Shown: positions 26,008-35,150, counted from the stretch's first letter. The stretch: 37,665 bases of DNA from Gammaproteobacteria bacterium (GCA_030654835.1 JAURWS010000049.1:1-37665), one strand, 5' to 3'. Notes: generated from the letters alone by a model not told the origin. Numbers and translations: made by a program.

Positions 26008-28872
26008 TTATTGACAGGCTTCGCAGTCCGGATCATCAATCGAACACGCCTTTGGCACGTCGGCGGCGTCCGGTGCCGCCTGGTTGGAGACGGCGTTCAG
26101 GCTGTTGCCGGAGATTGTCGATTTCTCCGTCGCAGTGGCGGCCAATGCTCGCAGGTAATAGGTCGTCTTGAGTCCGCGCAGCCAGGCCATGCGGTAGGTG
26201 ACGTCCAGTTTCTTGCCGTTGGCGCCAGCCACGTAGAGGTTCAGCGATTGCGCCTGATCGATCCACTTCTGACGACGGCTTGCCGCGTCCACCAGCCAGC
26301 GTGGTTCCACTTCGAACGCGGTGGCGTAGAGATCCTTGAGGTGCTGCGGAATGCGGTCGATGTTGCGCACGCTGCCGTCGTAGTACTTCAAGTCGTTGAC
26401 CATCACGCTGTCCCACAGATCCAGAGCCTTCAGATCGCGCACCAGGAAGGGGTTCACCACGGTGAATTCGCCCGACAGATTCGATTTGACGTACAGGTTC
26501 TGATAGGTCGGCTCGATGGACTGTGACACGCCACTGATGTTGGCAATCGTTGCCGTCGGTGCGATCGCCAGCACGTTGGAGTTGCGCATGCCGACCGCCT
26601 TGATGCGCTCGCGCAGGGTATCCCAGTCCAGTGTCTGGCTCATGTTGACGTCGAGGAATTCCTCGCCACGTTCCTGGCCCAGCATCTTCAGTGAGTCGAT
26701 TGGCAGGATGCCGCGATCCCACAGCGAGCCCTTGAAGGTCTCGTAGGCGCCGCGCTCGGCGGCCAGTTCGTTGGACGCCGCGATGGCGTAGTAGCTGATG
26801 GCCTCCATGGAGGTGTCGGCAAATTCCACTGCACGCGCAGAGGAGTAGGGCATCTTCAGCACATACAGCGCATCCTGGAAGCCCATGATGCCCATGCCGA
26901 TCGGACGGTGCTTGAGGTTGGAATTCTTCGCCTGTTCGACCGAGTAGTAGTTGATGTCGATGACGTTGTCCAGCATGCGCACGGCGGTCTTGACGGTTTT
27001 CTTGAGCTTCTCGTGATCCAGCCCGTTCTCGGTGACATGGTTGACCATGTTCACGGAGCCGAGGTTGCACACCGCGACCTCGTCCTTGCTGGTGTTCAGA
27101 GTGATCTCCGTGCACAGGTTGGACGAATGGATGGTACCTACGTGCTGCTGGGGCGAACGCACGTTGCAGCTGTCTTTGAATGTGATCCATGGGTGGCCGG
27201 TTTCGAACAGCATGGAGAGCATCTTGCGCCACAGGTCTTTCGCCTTGAGGGTCTTGTAGACCTCGATCTTGCCGGCGATAGCCAGACGCTCGTACTCGCA
27301 GTAGGCCTCTTCGAACGCGCGGCCATGCAGGTCGTGCAGCTCGGGGACATTGTTCGGAGAGAACAGGGTCCAGTCGCCGTCCGTGAAGACGCGCTTCATG
27401 AACAGGTCTGGAATCCAGTTCGCGGTATTCATGTCATGGGTGCGGCGACGGTCGTCACCGGTGTTCTTGCGCAGCTCCAGGAATTCCTCGATGTCGAGGT
27501 GCCAGGTCTCCAGGTAGGCGCAGACCGCGCCCTTGCGCTTGCCACCCTGATTCACGGCAACAGCGGTGTCGTTGACCACTTTCAGGAAGGGCACGACGCC
27601 CTGCGAGGTGCCATTGGTGCCGGTGATGTGGGCGCCGAGTGCACGCACCGGGGTCCAGTCATTGCCCAGACCGCCCGCCCACTTGGAGAGCATGGCGTTG
27701 TCGCGGATGGCGCTGTAGATGCCGAACAGGTCGTCCGGCACCGTGGTCAGGAAGCAGGATGACAGCTGTGGACGCAGCGTGCCGGAGTTGAACAGCTGTG
27801 GCGTCGAGGTCATGTAGTCGAAGCTGGAGATCAGGTTGTAGAACTCGATCGCGCGTTCTTCGCGGTTTTCCTCGTTGGTGGCCAGACCCATCGCCACTCG
27901 CATGAAGAACACCTGGGGCAGTTCGAAACGGATATTGCCGCTGTGAATGAAGTAGCGGTCGTACAGCGTTTGCAGACCCAGATAGGTGAACTGGTTGTCG
28001 CGATCCGCCTTCAGGGCCTCGCCCAGCACGTCCAGGTCGAATTCGAGCAGGTGTGGAGAGAGCAGGCCCAGTTCGACGCCCTTTTCGATATAGGGACGCA
28101 GCGTCATGGAGTAGCGATAGTGCATCTCGCCTTGCGTGGCGTTGTCAGCCAGACCCAGAAAGCTCAGTGCCTCTGAACGCAGGGTGTCGAGCAGCAGGCG
28201 GGCAGTGACATAGGAGTAGTTGGGGTCTTTCTCGACCATGGTGCGGGCAGTCATCACCGAAGAGGTGCGCACGTCCTGAATTCGTACACCAGGGTAAAGG
28301 TTTTTGAGAGTGTCCTGGTAAATGGCGTCGGCGGAGACATTCTCCAGCCCTTCGCAGGCCTCGTCGATGACGGTGCGCAGACGCACGGTGTCGAGCGGGC
28401 CCTGGGTGCCGTCGGCATAGGTCACCGCAATCGCCGGGGTCAGATCCTTCTCGCGGGTGCGCTGTGTTTCACGCAGACGGGCGTGCTCGGCGCGGTAGAT
28501 TACATAGCTGCGGGCTACCTTGTGCTCGCCGGTGCGCATCAGCGCCAGCTCGACCTGATCCTGAATGTCTTCGATATGAATAGTGCCGCCCGAGGGCATG
28601 CGGCGGAAGAAGATCGTGGATATCTGCTGCGCGAGTCTGGTCACGGTCTCGTGCACACGCGAGGAGGCCGCCGCCGTGCCGCCTTCCACTGCCAGGTAGG
28701 CTTTGGTGATGGCGACGACGATCTTGGATTCGTCATAGCCGACTACCGCACCATTGCGTTTGATGACCCGAATCTGGCCGGGGGCGATGGCGGAAGTAGC
28801 AGAGGCTTTGTGCTGAGAGCCTGATTGCGCCGAAGTGGACGTGCTGGTTTGACTATAGGGTTCGGTCTGCAT
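26008..28872 (-). CDS. nrdA: Class Ia ribonucleotide reductase, alpha subunit NrdA
   Basis: A 954-residue catalytic subunit that reduces NDPs to dNDPs. The N-terminus carries two ATP-cone modules: about residues 34-125 (IRVIKRNGAVVGYDESKI...) and a second, weaker one at about 145-235 (VTYADGTQGPLDTVRLRTVI...), the arrangement known in Pseudomonas. Catalytic residues are visible: PQLSSCFL (first Cys), SNLCTEI (Asn, Cys, Glu of the radical site) and AVCNLGSVN (partner Cys). The C-terminus CSIDDPDCEACQ has the Cys pair used for thioredoxin/glutaredoxin relay. I choose ATG 28872 (MQTEPYSQ) because GGAG lies 6 bases upstream; the ATG at 28884 lacks a ribosome site. The upstream region carries NrdR- and DnaA-like boxes. 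Confidence 0.95.
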   Translation of the reverse strand: MQTEPYSQTSTSTSAQSGSQHKASATSAIAPGQIRVIKRNGAVVGYDESKIVVAITKAYLAVEGGTAAASSRVHETVTRLAQQISTIFFRRMPSGGTIHIEDIQDQVELALMRTGEHKVARSYVIYRAEHARLRETQRTREKDLTPAIAVTYADGTQGPLDTVRLRTVIDEACEGLENVSADAIYQDTLKNLYPGVRIQDVRTSSVMTARTMVEKDPNYSYVTARLLLDTLRSEALSFLGLADNATQGEMHYRYSMTLRPYIEKGVELGLLSPHLLEFDLDVLGEALKADRDNQFTYLGLQTLYDRYFIHSGNIRFELPQVFFMRVAMGLATNEENREERAIEFYNLISSFDYMTSTPQLFNSGTLRPQLSSCFLTTVPDDLFGIYSAIRDNAMLSKWAGGLGNDWTPVRALGAHITGTNGTSQGVVPFLKVVNDTAVAVNQGGKRKGAVCAYLETWHLDIEEFLELRKNTGDDRRRTHDMNTANWIPDLFMKRVFTDGDWTLFSPNNVPELHDLHGRAFEEAYCEYERLAIAGKIEVYKTLKAKDLWRKMLSMLFETGHPWITFKDSCNVRSPQQHVGTIHSSNLCTEITLNTSKDEVAVCNLGSVNMVNHVTENGLDHEKLKKTVKTAVRMLDNVIDINYYSVEQAKNSNLKHRPIGMGIMGFQDALYVLKMPYSSARAVEFADTSMEAISYYAIAASNELAAERGAYETFKGSLWDRGILPIDSLKMLGQERGEEFLDVNMSQTLDWDTLRERIKAVGMRNSNVLAIAPTATIANISGVSQSIEPTYQNLYVKSNLSGEFTVVNPFLVRDLKALDLWDSVMVNDLKYYDGSVRNIDRIPQHLKDLYATAFEVEPRWLVDAASRRQKWIDQAQSLNLYVAGANGKKLDVTYRMAWLRGLKTTYYLRALAATATEKSTISGNSLNAVSNQAAPDAADVPKACSIDDPDCEACQ

Positions 28873-29045
28873 GAGGTTCTCCATGATGTTTTTATGGTGG
28901 TTCGGTCGCCGGGTCTTTCTGGTATTCCAAATACGGGGCTTCTAAATGCTGGAAAGTGTGTCTGCGCCTGCCGTTATCCCTGTGGGAATTAAGGGTAAAC
29001 GTGTGTCCTGCAAGGCTGTCTCCGGAAACCGGAAAGGTGATCCAA

Positions 29046-29061
29046 ATACTATATATAGGGT
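29046..29061. promoter_or_regulatory. NrdR box 1 upstream of nrdA
   Basis: ATACTATATATAGGGT matches the NrdR consensus ACACwATATATwGTGT at 14 of 16 positions. It is 174 bases upstream of the chosen nrdA start and also contains a TATATA -10-like core on the minus strand. Confidence 0.75.
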
Positions 29062-29076
29062 TTTTTTTGGCCAGAG

Positions 29077-29092
29077 GCACAATATAGTGCGC
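29077..29092. promoter_or_regulatory. NrdR box 2 upstream of nrdA
   Basis: GCACAATATAGTGCGC matches the NrdR consensus at about 12 of 16 positions. It starts exactly 31 bases from box 1, near three helical turns, the spacing typical of NrdR box pairs. NrdR represses ribonucleotide reductase genes when dATP is high. Confidence 0.7.
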
Positions 29093-29130
29093 TCGGAGGG
29101 CGAGTGCAAGGGCTTTTTATGTGCACAGGG

Positions 29131-29150
29131 TGTGGATAAATTGTGGATAG
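29131..29150 (-). promoter_or_regulatory. Two tandem DnaA-box-like sites upstream of nrdA
   Basis: TGTGGATAA at 29131-29139 is the exact reverse complement of the DnaA box TTATCCACA. TGTGGATAG at 29142-29150 differs at one base. They are 11 bases apart, in the same direction, upstream of the NrdR boxes. In E. coli DnaA binds and controls the nrdAB promoter, so the same link is plausible here. Confidence 0.6.
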
Positions 29151-29161
29151 AAAAATGATTA

Positions 29162-31480
29162 TCAGTGAGTGACGCAGTGGCCCGCGCTCGTCCCGAATGA
29201 CTGTCGCGAAGAGTCCGTCAGAACATCCTGCAAACGGGTGATGGAACTGCTCAGGTCGCATGAGGGCGTCGGTCGACAAAACAGGTAGCCCTGCAGCACA
29301 TTGCAGTGGTTCAGGCGCAGGAAGTCGACCTGCTGATGAGTCTCGACGCCCTCAGCCACTACCTGCATGTTGAGCTTCTGCGCCATGGCGATGATGGCGG
29401 TGGTGATGGCCATGTGACTGCGGTCGTCTGGCAGATTGCAGATGAATGAGCGATCGACCTTCAACTTGTCGACCGGCAGGCGGGTGAGGTAGCTCAGCGA
29501 GGAGTAGCCGGTGCCGAAATCGTCGATGGAGATGGTCAGCCCCAGGTCCTTGAGCTGTTGCAGGATCACGATGGCCTGGTCGATGTTGTCCATCAGCATG
29601 CTCTCTGTGATCTCCAGTTCCAGCCAGCAGGCGTCGAGGCCGGTTTCTTCGAGGATGCCCTTGACCATGCCGAGCAGATTCTGGTCGCGGAACTGGCGCG
29701 CGGAGAGGTTGACGGCCACGGTCTGATTCAGGAAGCCCTCGGCCTGCAGCTTCTTGATCTGCAGGCAGGCCTTGCGCAGCACGATGGCGCCCAGTTCGAC
29801 GATCAGCCCGGTATCTTCCGCCACCGGGATGAAGCGATCCGGTGGAATCATGTCCACCTCGGCGTGCTGCCAGCGCACCAGAGCCTCGAACCCGCAGACG
29901 GTATTGCGCAGCAAATCCACCTGCGGCTGAAAATAGACGACAAAATTGTCACGCGAGACAGCCAGGCGCAGCTCGTTCTCCAGCGACATGCGGGCCACGG
30001 ACTCGATGTTCATGTCGTCGGTAAAGAACTGGAAATTGTTGCGTCCCTGATCCTTGGCGCGGTACATCGCCAGATCGGCGTTACGCATGAGGACGCTGGC
30101 GTTCATGCTGTCTTCGGGAGCGAGCGTGATGCCGATACTGACGCTGACGATGACCTCCTGTGAGGTGAGTTGGACCGGCTGATTGAGGGCCTTGAGAATC
30201 TTGCCAGCCACGTGAGCTGCCGAGCGGGCGTCGCGCAGATTGGGCAGCAATATGGTGAATTCGTCACCGCCCAGGCGTGCGACGATGTCTTCCTCGCGCA
30301 CGCACTTCTTAATCCTGCGCGCCACTGTGCAGAGCAGTTCGTCGCCTGCGTCGTGGCCGAGCGTGTCATTGATGCGTTTGAACTGATCGAGATCCAGGAA
30401 CAGCAACGCCATCAGGTTCTTGTTGCGACGCACGTGCTTGAGGCTTTGATCAAGGCGATCCTTGAACAGGCGGCGGTTCTCAAGTCCTGTCAATGGGTCA
30501 TAGAACGCCAGTTTTTCCATCTGTGCGTGGGTCTCGCGCTGCTCACTGATGTCTTCGATACCGAAGACGATGTGACCAAGCTCTCCTGCCTCGTCCAGAA
30601 TCGGCGAGGCGGAGACTGATTGCCAGAAGCGTTCTCCATTCTTGCGGGTGCTGGCCAGCGACGCCTCCCAGCTGATGCCAGTATTCACACAGTCGCGCAA
30701 GGTTCGGTTCTCATCATCGGTGATATGGGGCGCATAGAGGATGTCGGCCCGCACACCGACAACCTCGTCGTTGCTGTAGCCGGTGATCTGCGTATAGCGC
30801 GGGTTGATATATTCGATCACGCCGTGGCGGTCGGTGATCAGCACGGCGCTTTGACTCTGCTCCACGGCGCTGGAGAGGGTTCGCATCGACTGTTCGACGA
30901 GGCGTTGTTCGGTGACATCGCGAAAGTTGGCGACGATGCCGTTGACCCCGGCCACCGTCAGCATGCTGGTGAACTCGCCCTCCATGATCGGCCACTGACC
31001 GTCGTGACGTCGGCAACGAAAAGCCCGTACGTGCACAGGCATATCCATGACCACCGTCCGAGCGATGGCACTGGCGACATCGGCGAGGTCATCGGGATGA
31101 ATGTAATCCTGCAGTGCTTGTGGCCGCGCCGCTGTTGCCCCCAGCAGCAGATCCAGAGAGGGGCTGGTATAGCGGTGACTGCCATCGGGATTGAAGATGA
31201 CAGTGATGTTGTTGGTGTTTTCGGTGATGGCGCGGAAGCGTTGTTCGTTCAGCGACATGCGCTGGCGCAGGATCAGCACGCCGCTCAACAGGGTCGCGGC
31301 CAGCATGAGCCCTATGCTGATGGCCTCAGAGACCGGAATGGAGTCGCGGTTGTTGTCGATGGCATTGCGGTAGGTGAGCCAGATGGAGAAGGTGACGGCG
31401 GCCAAGGCAGCAAAGAACACGAGAAGTAGCAGGATGAGATAGAGCCTCCTGTCCAATCTGAGTTTTCCATGCTTGCTCAT
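29162..31480 (-). CDS. Membrane PAS-PAS-GGDEF-EAL protein
   Basis: A 772-residue c-di-GMP enzyme. Two membrane segments (about residues 13-33 and 51-71) flank a very short periplasmic loop. Two cytosolic PAS domains follow (about 80-195 and 205-315), the second with the typical INPRYTQITGYSNDEVVG stretch. GGDEF is intact at 404-408 with an RxxD site (REED, 395-398). EAL is intact at 532-534, with NLSARQFRD, EITESMLM, DDFGTGYSSL, KVDRSFI and AEGVET motifs. Both activities are possible, and redox, ligand or membrane state may be sensed through the PAS domains. It lies between argF and nrdA on the same strand and ends 12 bases from the DnaA-box-like sites. No functional tie to its neighbours is evident. 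Confidence 0.93.
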   Translation of the reverse strand: MSKHGKLRLDRRLYLILLLLVFFAALAAVTFSIWLTYRNAIDNNRDSIPVSEAISIGLMLAATLLSGVLILRQRMSLNEQRFRAITENTNNITVIFNPDGSHRYTSPSLDLLLGATAARPQALQDYIHPDDLADVASAIARTVVMDMPVHVRAFRCRRHDGQWPIMEGEFTSMLTVAGVNGIVANFRDVTEQRLVEQSMRTLSSAVEQSQSAVLITDRHGVIEYINPRYTQITGYSNDEVVGVRADILYAPHITDDENRTLRDCVNTGISWEASLASTRKNGERFWQSVSASPILDEAGELGHIVFGIEDISEQRETHAQMEKLAFYDPLTGLENRRLFKDRLDQSLKHVRRNKNLMALLFLDLDQFKRINDTLGHDAGDELLCTVARRIKKCVREEDIVARLGGDEFTILLPNLRDARSAAHVAGKILKALNQPVQLTSQEVIVSVSIGITLAPEDSMNASVLMRNADLAMYRAKDQGRNNFQFFTDDMNIESVARMSLENELRLAVSRDNFVVYFQPQVDLLRNTVCGFEALVRWQHAEVDMIPPDRFIPVAEDTGLIVELGAIVLRKACLQIKKLQAEGFLNQTVAVNLSARQFRDQNLLGMVKGILEETGLDACWLELEITESMLMDNIDQAIVILQQLKDLGLTISIDDFGTGYSSLSYLTRLPVDKLKVDRSFICNLPDDRSHMAITTAIIAMAQKLNMQVVAEGVETHQQVDFLRLNHCNVLQGYLFCRPTPSCDLSSSITRLQDVLTDSSRQSFGTSAGHCVTH

Positions 31481-31561
31481 GTCTGGGTCCGATCGTTGGC
31501 AGTCAGTTCCGAATTCTATTCCTTATGCACTGCACCTTACAGTACCCCAGACCCGGGGTCG

Positions 31562-32458
31562 TCAACGACTCAGGAATTCGAGCAGCGCTTTCTTGGTATG
31601 CAGGCGGTTCTCCGCCTCTTCCCAGACCACAGAATGCGGTGCGTCCAGAATTTCGGCAGTCACCTCTTCGCCACGGTGCGCGGGCAGGCAATGCATGAAG
31701 AGGGCGTCCGGTTTTGCCAGTGCCATCAGGTCAGCATCCACCTGATAGCCAGTAAACTGCTGGATGCGTTGTGCGTTCTCGCTCTCGAGTCCCATGGACG
31801 TCCAGACGTCTGTGGCCACTAGATCGGCATTTCTCACCGCTTCTTTAGGATCGCGGACGATACGTACACGGGCTTTGGTGCGCTTCATCAGCCAGGACTC
31901 CGGCTCGAATCCTTCCGGGCAGGCGATGGCCAATTCGAAATCGAACTGCTCGGCGGCATTGATATAGGACTGGCACATATTATGGCCATCGCCGACCCAG
32001 GCGACGCTCTTGCCCTTGATGTCGCCACGGTGTTCGAAAAAAGTTTGCATGTCGGCCAACAGCTGGCAGGGGTGAAAGTCATCGCTCAGGGCGTTGATGA
32101 CGGGCACCGTCGAGTGCTTGGCAAATACCTCGAGTTTGGCATGGTCGAACGTGCGGATGGTGACGAAATCCACCATGCTCGACAGCACTCTGGCCGTGTC
32201 CTCGAGTGGCTCTCCACGACCGAGCTGGGTATCACTGTTGGCGAGGAACAGGCTGGAGCCGCCGAGCTGCGTCATGGCAACTTCGAAGGCTACACGGGTG
32301 CGGGTGGATGACTTCTCAAAAATCATCGCCAGCGTCTTGTGCTTCAGTGGATCTGAACTCAAAGAAGGGCTTTGCTTCAGGGCGATGGCGCGCTGAATAA
32401 TTGCGTGCAACTCCTCTTTGCTCAGGTCCATCAATGTCAAAAAATGTCGGGTAGCCAT
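31562..32458 (-). CDS. argF: Ornithine carbamoyltransferase ArgF
   Basis: A 298-residue OTCase that makes citrulline from ornithine and carbamoyl phosphate in arginine synthesis. The carbamoyl-phosphate motif is SSTRTRVAF, the middle signature is [12 protein letters not shown], and [11 protein letters not shown] holds the ornithine-loop Cys. The frame stays open to 32653, but [16 protein letters not shown] at 32458 is the family start. The Shine-Dalgarno is weak (AAAGAAAA). The short anabolic length fits ArgF rather than catabolic ArcB, and no arcA or arcC is near. It diverges from grxD across about 400 bases. Confidence 0.94.
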   Translation of the reverse strand: MATRHFLTLMDLSKEELHAIIQRAIALKQSPSLSSDPLKHKTLAMIFEKSSTRTRVAFEVAMTQLGGSSLFLANSDTQLGRGEPLEDTARVLSSMVDFVTIRTFDHAKLEVFAKHSTVPVINALSDDFHPCQLLADMQTFFEHRGDIKGKSVAWVGDGHNMCQSYINAAEQFDFELAIACPEGFEPESWLMKRTKARVRIVRDPKEAVRNADLVATDVWTSMGLESENAQRIQQFTGYQVDADLMALAKPDALFMHCLPAHRGEEVTAEILDAPHSVVWEEAENRLHTKKALLEFLSR

Positions 32459-32656
32459 GGCTGTTTTTTCTTTGTTTGTATTCCGTTCGTCTGTGCTGCA
32501 GATACTGCGAAAGCATGCCGAGTCCGAACCGAAGGGTCCGGGCCATCGATCGTCAACACGCAAAGAGGAACGGAAAATTTGCGTGCGCGTGGAAGAAAAC
32601 ACAGTCGCGGACGCAGATGAATGGTTCGGATTGCCTCGATGATAAAAACTCAAAGA

Positions 32657-32670
32657 GTAGCAATTGCTAC
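32657..32670. promoter_or_regulatory. Perfect 14-bp palindrome, possible operator
   Basis: GTAGCAATTGCTAC is its own reverse complement. It lies in the AT-rich centre of the argF-grxD intergenic region, about 200 bases from each start. No regulator is recognised. It could be an operator for a dimeric repressor or chance. Confidence 0.4.
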
Positions 32671-32768
32671 CCCTGATCGAGCCTGTATCTTATATTACTT
32701 TATATCGTAGAGGCAATTACCGGCCATTTGTGTACGAGTGTGTAGTAAAAATCGCCAGCGCATTCGTG

Positions 32769-32774
32769 TAGAAT
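32769..32774 (+). promoter_or_regulatory. Candidate -10 element for grxD
   Basis: TAGAAT in the context GTGTAGAATGCC. The same tgTAnAATGCC pattern appears before argG (TACAAT at 36142-36147). No good -35 is seen at the usual distance. Position is about 80 bases before the grxD ATG. Confidence 0.35.
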
Positions 32775-32856
32775 GCCGTCTCGCTATACATGTTCAGTGC
32801 TCGTTTTCACGGGCAGGCAGAGCTGACAATTCCCCCAAGATGAGCCGGAAAAAATT

Positions 32857-33186
32857 ATGAGCATTGAAGACACTATTAAAGATCAGATCAGTTCCAACTC
32901 GATTTTGTTGTACATGAAAGGCAGCCCCGATCAGCCACAATGTGGCTTTTCCGCACAGACAGTGCGTTGCTTGATGTCCTGCGGCAAACGCTTTGCGTAT
33001 GTCGATATTCTGTCCAATCCGGAAATTCGTGCCACGTTGCCGTTAATCGCGAACTGGCCAACTTTTCCGCAATTGTATGTCGATGGCGAGCTGATCGGCG
33101 GTTGCGACATCGTGACCGATCTGTTCGAGAGTGGTGAGTTGCAGAAGGTTGTGGATGGTGCAGGGCAGCAGGCTGCTGCGCAGTAG
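32857..33186 (+). CDS. grxD: Monothiol glutaredoxin GrxD (CGFS type)
   Basis: A 109-residue monothiol glutaredoxin that binds and transfers 2Fe-2S clusters in the cytosol, usually with BolA-type partners. CGFS is at residues 29-32 following KGSPDQPQ, the WPTFPQLYV cis-Pro region is at about 67-75, and GGCDIV gives the glutathione-binding turn. Length and motifs match E. coli Grx4 (115). The ATG at 32857 follows a GAGCCGGAAAA stretch. It is divergent from argF and convergent with rnt across a cluster of REP repeats. Confidence 0.95.
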   Translation: MSIEDTIKDQISSNSILLYMKGSPDQPQCGFSAQTVRCLMSCGKRFAYVDILSNPEIRATLPLIANWPTFPQLYVDGELIGGCDIVTDLFESGELQKVVDGAGQQAAAQ

Positions 33187-33230
33187 CAAGCAAGAATTGC
33201 GGGCCCTTGCAGGGCAGGCTCATACAATCT

Positions 33231-33355
33231 GTGGGAGCCTGCCTTGCAAGTGGGAGTTTGCCAGTTGTGGGAGCCAGCCTGCTGGCGATCTGAGTGCAGT
33301 GCTGCGGTTGAAGATTGCATCGCGGGCGGGCCCGCTCCCACAGCCCGCTCCCACA
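33231..33355. repeat. Cluster of REP elements and fragments of two subtypes
   Basis: From left: GTGGGAGCCTGCCTTGC at 33231; GTGGGAGTTTGCC at 33250; GTGGGAGCCAGCCTGCTGGC then GAT at 33267-33289; an inverted element (ATCGCGGGCGGGCCCGCTCC then CAC) at 33319-33341; and a partial GCCCGCTCCCACA copy at 33343-33355. The third differs in its stem (CAGC/GCTG instead of GGGC/GCCC) but keeps the same outer bases. It fills the gap between convergent grxD and rnt. Confidence 0.8.
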
Positions 33356-33362
33356 GTCAGTT

Positions 33363-34007
33363 TCAATTCCCCGGCCACCCCCCCATCGACTTCCACTTGT
33401 TCACAATCCCGCAGAACAGCTGCGCAGTTTTCTCTGCATCGTATTTTGCCGAGTGCGCTTCGCTGTTGCTGAACTCGATCCGTGCCGCCTCGCAGGCGCG
33501 GGCGAGCACCGTCTGACCATAAGCCAGACCGCTGAGGGTGGCAGTATCGAAACTGGAAAAAGGGTGGAAAGGGTTGCGCTTCAGCGCATGCCGATCTGTT
33601 GCCGCGTTGATGAAGCCGTGATCGAAGTGCGCATTGTGAGCCACCAGAATCGCACGCTTGCACTGATTGGTCTTCAGCGCGGAACGGATAATCCTGAACA
33701 TATCTTCGAATACGTCTTTCTCGGCACGCGCGATGCGCAGGGGGTGATAGGGATCGATGCCGGTGAATTTCAGTGCGGCATCTTCGATATTCGATCCGGC
33801 GAATGGAATGATGCGCTGGAAAAAAGTCTGCTCAACACCCAGGTGTCCCTTCTCATTGAAGCCAAGAATGACGGCGCCGATTTCCAGAATGGCATCCGTC
33901 TTGGCGTTGAACCCGCCACACTCAATGTCAACGACAACGGGCAGATAGCCACGAAAGCGTGCCGACATTGGCGTTTCCAACATTTGTTCTTCGTCGTCAT
34001 AACTCAT
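33363..34007 (-). CDS. rnt: Ribonuclease T
   Basis: A 214-residue DEDDh 3'-5' exoribonuclease that trims the 3' ends of tRNA and other stable RNAs, acting as a dimer. ExoI is [10 protein letters not shown] (Asp, Glu), ExoII is [10 protein letters not shown] (Asp), and ExoIII is [14 protein letters not shown] (His, Asp). The usual Thr in DxETGG is Cys here (DIECGG), with the catalytic acids kept. The ATG at 34007 overlaps the pyrC stop as ATGA (34004-34007), which argues for this start over 34031 and for translational coupling. In Pseudomonas, pyrC and rnt are also adjacent. The last residues lie about 8 bases from the REP cluster. Confidence 0.94.
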   Translation of the reverse strand: MSYDDEEQMLETPMSARFRGYLPVVVDIECGGFNAKTDAILEIGAVILGFNEKGHLGVEQTFFQRIIPFAGSNIEDAALKFTGIDPYHPLRIARAEKDVFEDMFRIIRSALKTNQCKRAILVAHNAHFDHGFINAATDRHALKRNPFHPFSSFDTATLSGLAYGQTVLARACEAARIEFSNSEAHSAKYDAEKTAQLFCGIVNKWKSMGGWPGN

Positions 34008-35047
34008 GCGCTGAACCCCGCTACCTGCCATTGAATTGTCTCGCCTGCACGCAAGGGGATGACACGTTCATTGCCAAAGGCATAGTCCGCCGGTGCAGAC
34101 CAGCCGGAGCGTTCCAGGACGATACGGCGGCTGTTGCGTGGCAAGTCATAGAAATCCGGACCGTGGCAGCTGGCAAAGCCTTCCAGTTGGTCGAGTGCAC
34201 CCGCCTCCTCAAACACTTCCGCGTAGAGCTCCAGTGCAGCATGAGCGGTGAAACAACCCGCGCAGCCGCAAGGATGTTCCTTGAGCTGGCGTGCATGAGG
34301 CGCTGAGTCCGTGCCCAGGAAGAAGCGCGGGCTACCGCTGGTGGCTGCCTCAATCAGCGCCTGTTGGTGCGTATTGCGCTTGAGAATCGGCAGGCAGTAG
34401 AGATGCGGACGGATGCCGCCGGCCAGCATATGGCTGCGGTTATAAAGGAGGTGATGCGCAGTGAGCGTGGCCGCAATATTGGCGCCCGCTGTCTTCACGA
34501 AGTCGACGGCGTGGCTTGTAGTGATGTGTTCCAGCACGACTTTCAGTGTTGGGTAGCGTGCGCTCAAGGGTGCCAGCACGGTGTCGATAAAGACCTTCTC
34601 GCGATCGAAGATATCCACGCTCGCATCGGTGACCTCACCATGGATCAGCAAAGGCATGCCAGCCTCGGCCATGGTCTCCAGCACGGGAGTTACCTTCTCG
34701 ATTGCGGTGACGCCGTTTTCGGAATTGGTGGTCGCCCCAGCCGGGTAGTATTTCACCGCCATGACCTGACCACTGGCCTTGGCCGTGATGATTTCCTGCG
34801 GCGTCATGCCATCGGTGAGATAGAGCGTCATCAAAGGTTCGAATTGCACGCCCTCTGGAACTGCCGCAAGAATGCGCTGGCGGTAGGCCAGTGCGCTGGC
34901 CGTGTCGATTACCGGTGGTTTCAGGTTGGGCATGACGATGGCGCGGGCAAACTGACGAGCAGTGGCCGCTACCGTGTGTTGCAGGGCGTCGCCATCGCGC
35001 AGATGGACGTGCCAGTCGTCGGGCTGTATCAGGGTGATCTTCTTCAT
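34004..35047 (-). CDS. pyrC: Dihydroorotase PyrC (class II)
   Basis: A 347-residue dihydroorotase that closes carbamoyl aspartate to dihydroorotate, the third step of pyrimidine synthesis. Zinc-site motifs are [10 protein letters not shown] near the N-terminus, [12 protein letters not shown] holding the carboxylated Lys, LLIHGEV, LEHITT and GTDSAPH. Length and sequence fit the E. coli-type homodimeric PyrC (348) rather than the PyrX/PyrC' type. It leads a pair with rnt, and is divergent from motY. Confidence 0.95.
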   Translation of the reverse strand: MKKITLIQPDDWHVHLRDGDALQHTVAATARQFARAIVMPNLKPPVIDTASALAYRQRILAAVPEGVQFEPLMTLYLTDGMTPQEIITAKASGQVMAVKYYPAGATTNSENGVTAIEKVTPVLETMAEAGMPLLIHGEVTDASVDIFDREKVFIDTVLAPLSARYPTLKVVLEHITTSHAVDFVKTAGANIAATLTAHHLLYNRSHMLAGGIRPHLYCLPILKRNTHQQALIEAATSGSPRFFLGTDSAPHARQLKEHPCGCAGCFTAHAALELYAEVFEEAGALDQLEGFASCHGPDFYDLPRNSRRIVLERSGWSAPADYAFGNERVIPLRAGETIQWQVAGFSA

Positions 35048-35093
35048 GCGGGATTGCTTGCCTTGTGCTGCGGGATTCCGTGGAGGAACCGGA

Positions 35094-35120
35094 TAAAGTT
35101 TTCAGATGCGCTGCCGATGT
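35094..35120 (+). promoter_or_regulatory. Sigma-28 (FliA) promoter of motY, proximal to pyrC
   Basis: TAAAGTTT at 35094-35101, an 11-base spacer, then GCCGATGT at 35113-35120. This matches the enterobacterial FliA consensus TAAAGTTT-N11-GCCGATAA at 14 of 16 positions with exact spacing. The leader to the motY start would be about 85 bases. vibrio motY genes are known to have sigma-28-type promoters. Confidence 0.78.
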
Positions 35121-35150
35121 TTGTCTACTGAGGCACTGTCACTCGTGTGC

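Larger units (their letters stand above)
32459..32856. other. 398-base intergenic region between argF and grxD
   Basis: No convincing gene is seen. It must hold the divergent promoters of argF and grxD. The AT-rich part at about 32640-32720 contains a perfect 14-bp palindrome (separate entry). I could not recognise an ArgR operator of either the E. coli or the Pseudomonas type. Confidence 0.6.

Noticed and set aside
31544-31560. GC-rich palindrome (GACCC-G-GGGTC) between the PAS-GGDEF-EAL gene and argF
   Set aside because: Too short and without a T-run; could be chance in GC-rich DNA.
33203-33215. GCCCT-TGC-AGGGC hairpin after grxD as a terminator
   Set aside because: The stem is only five pairs and no T-run follows.
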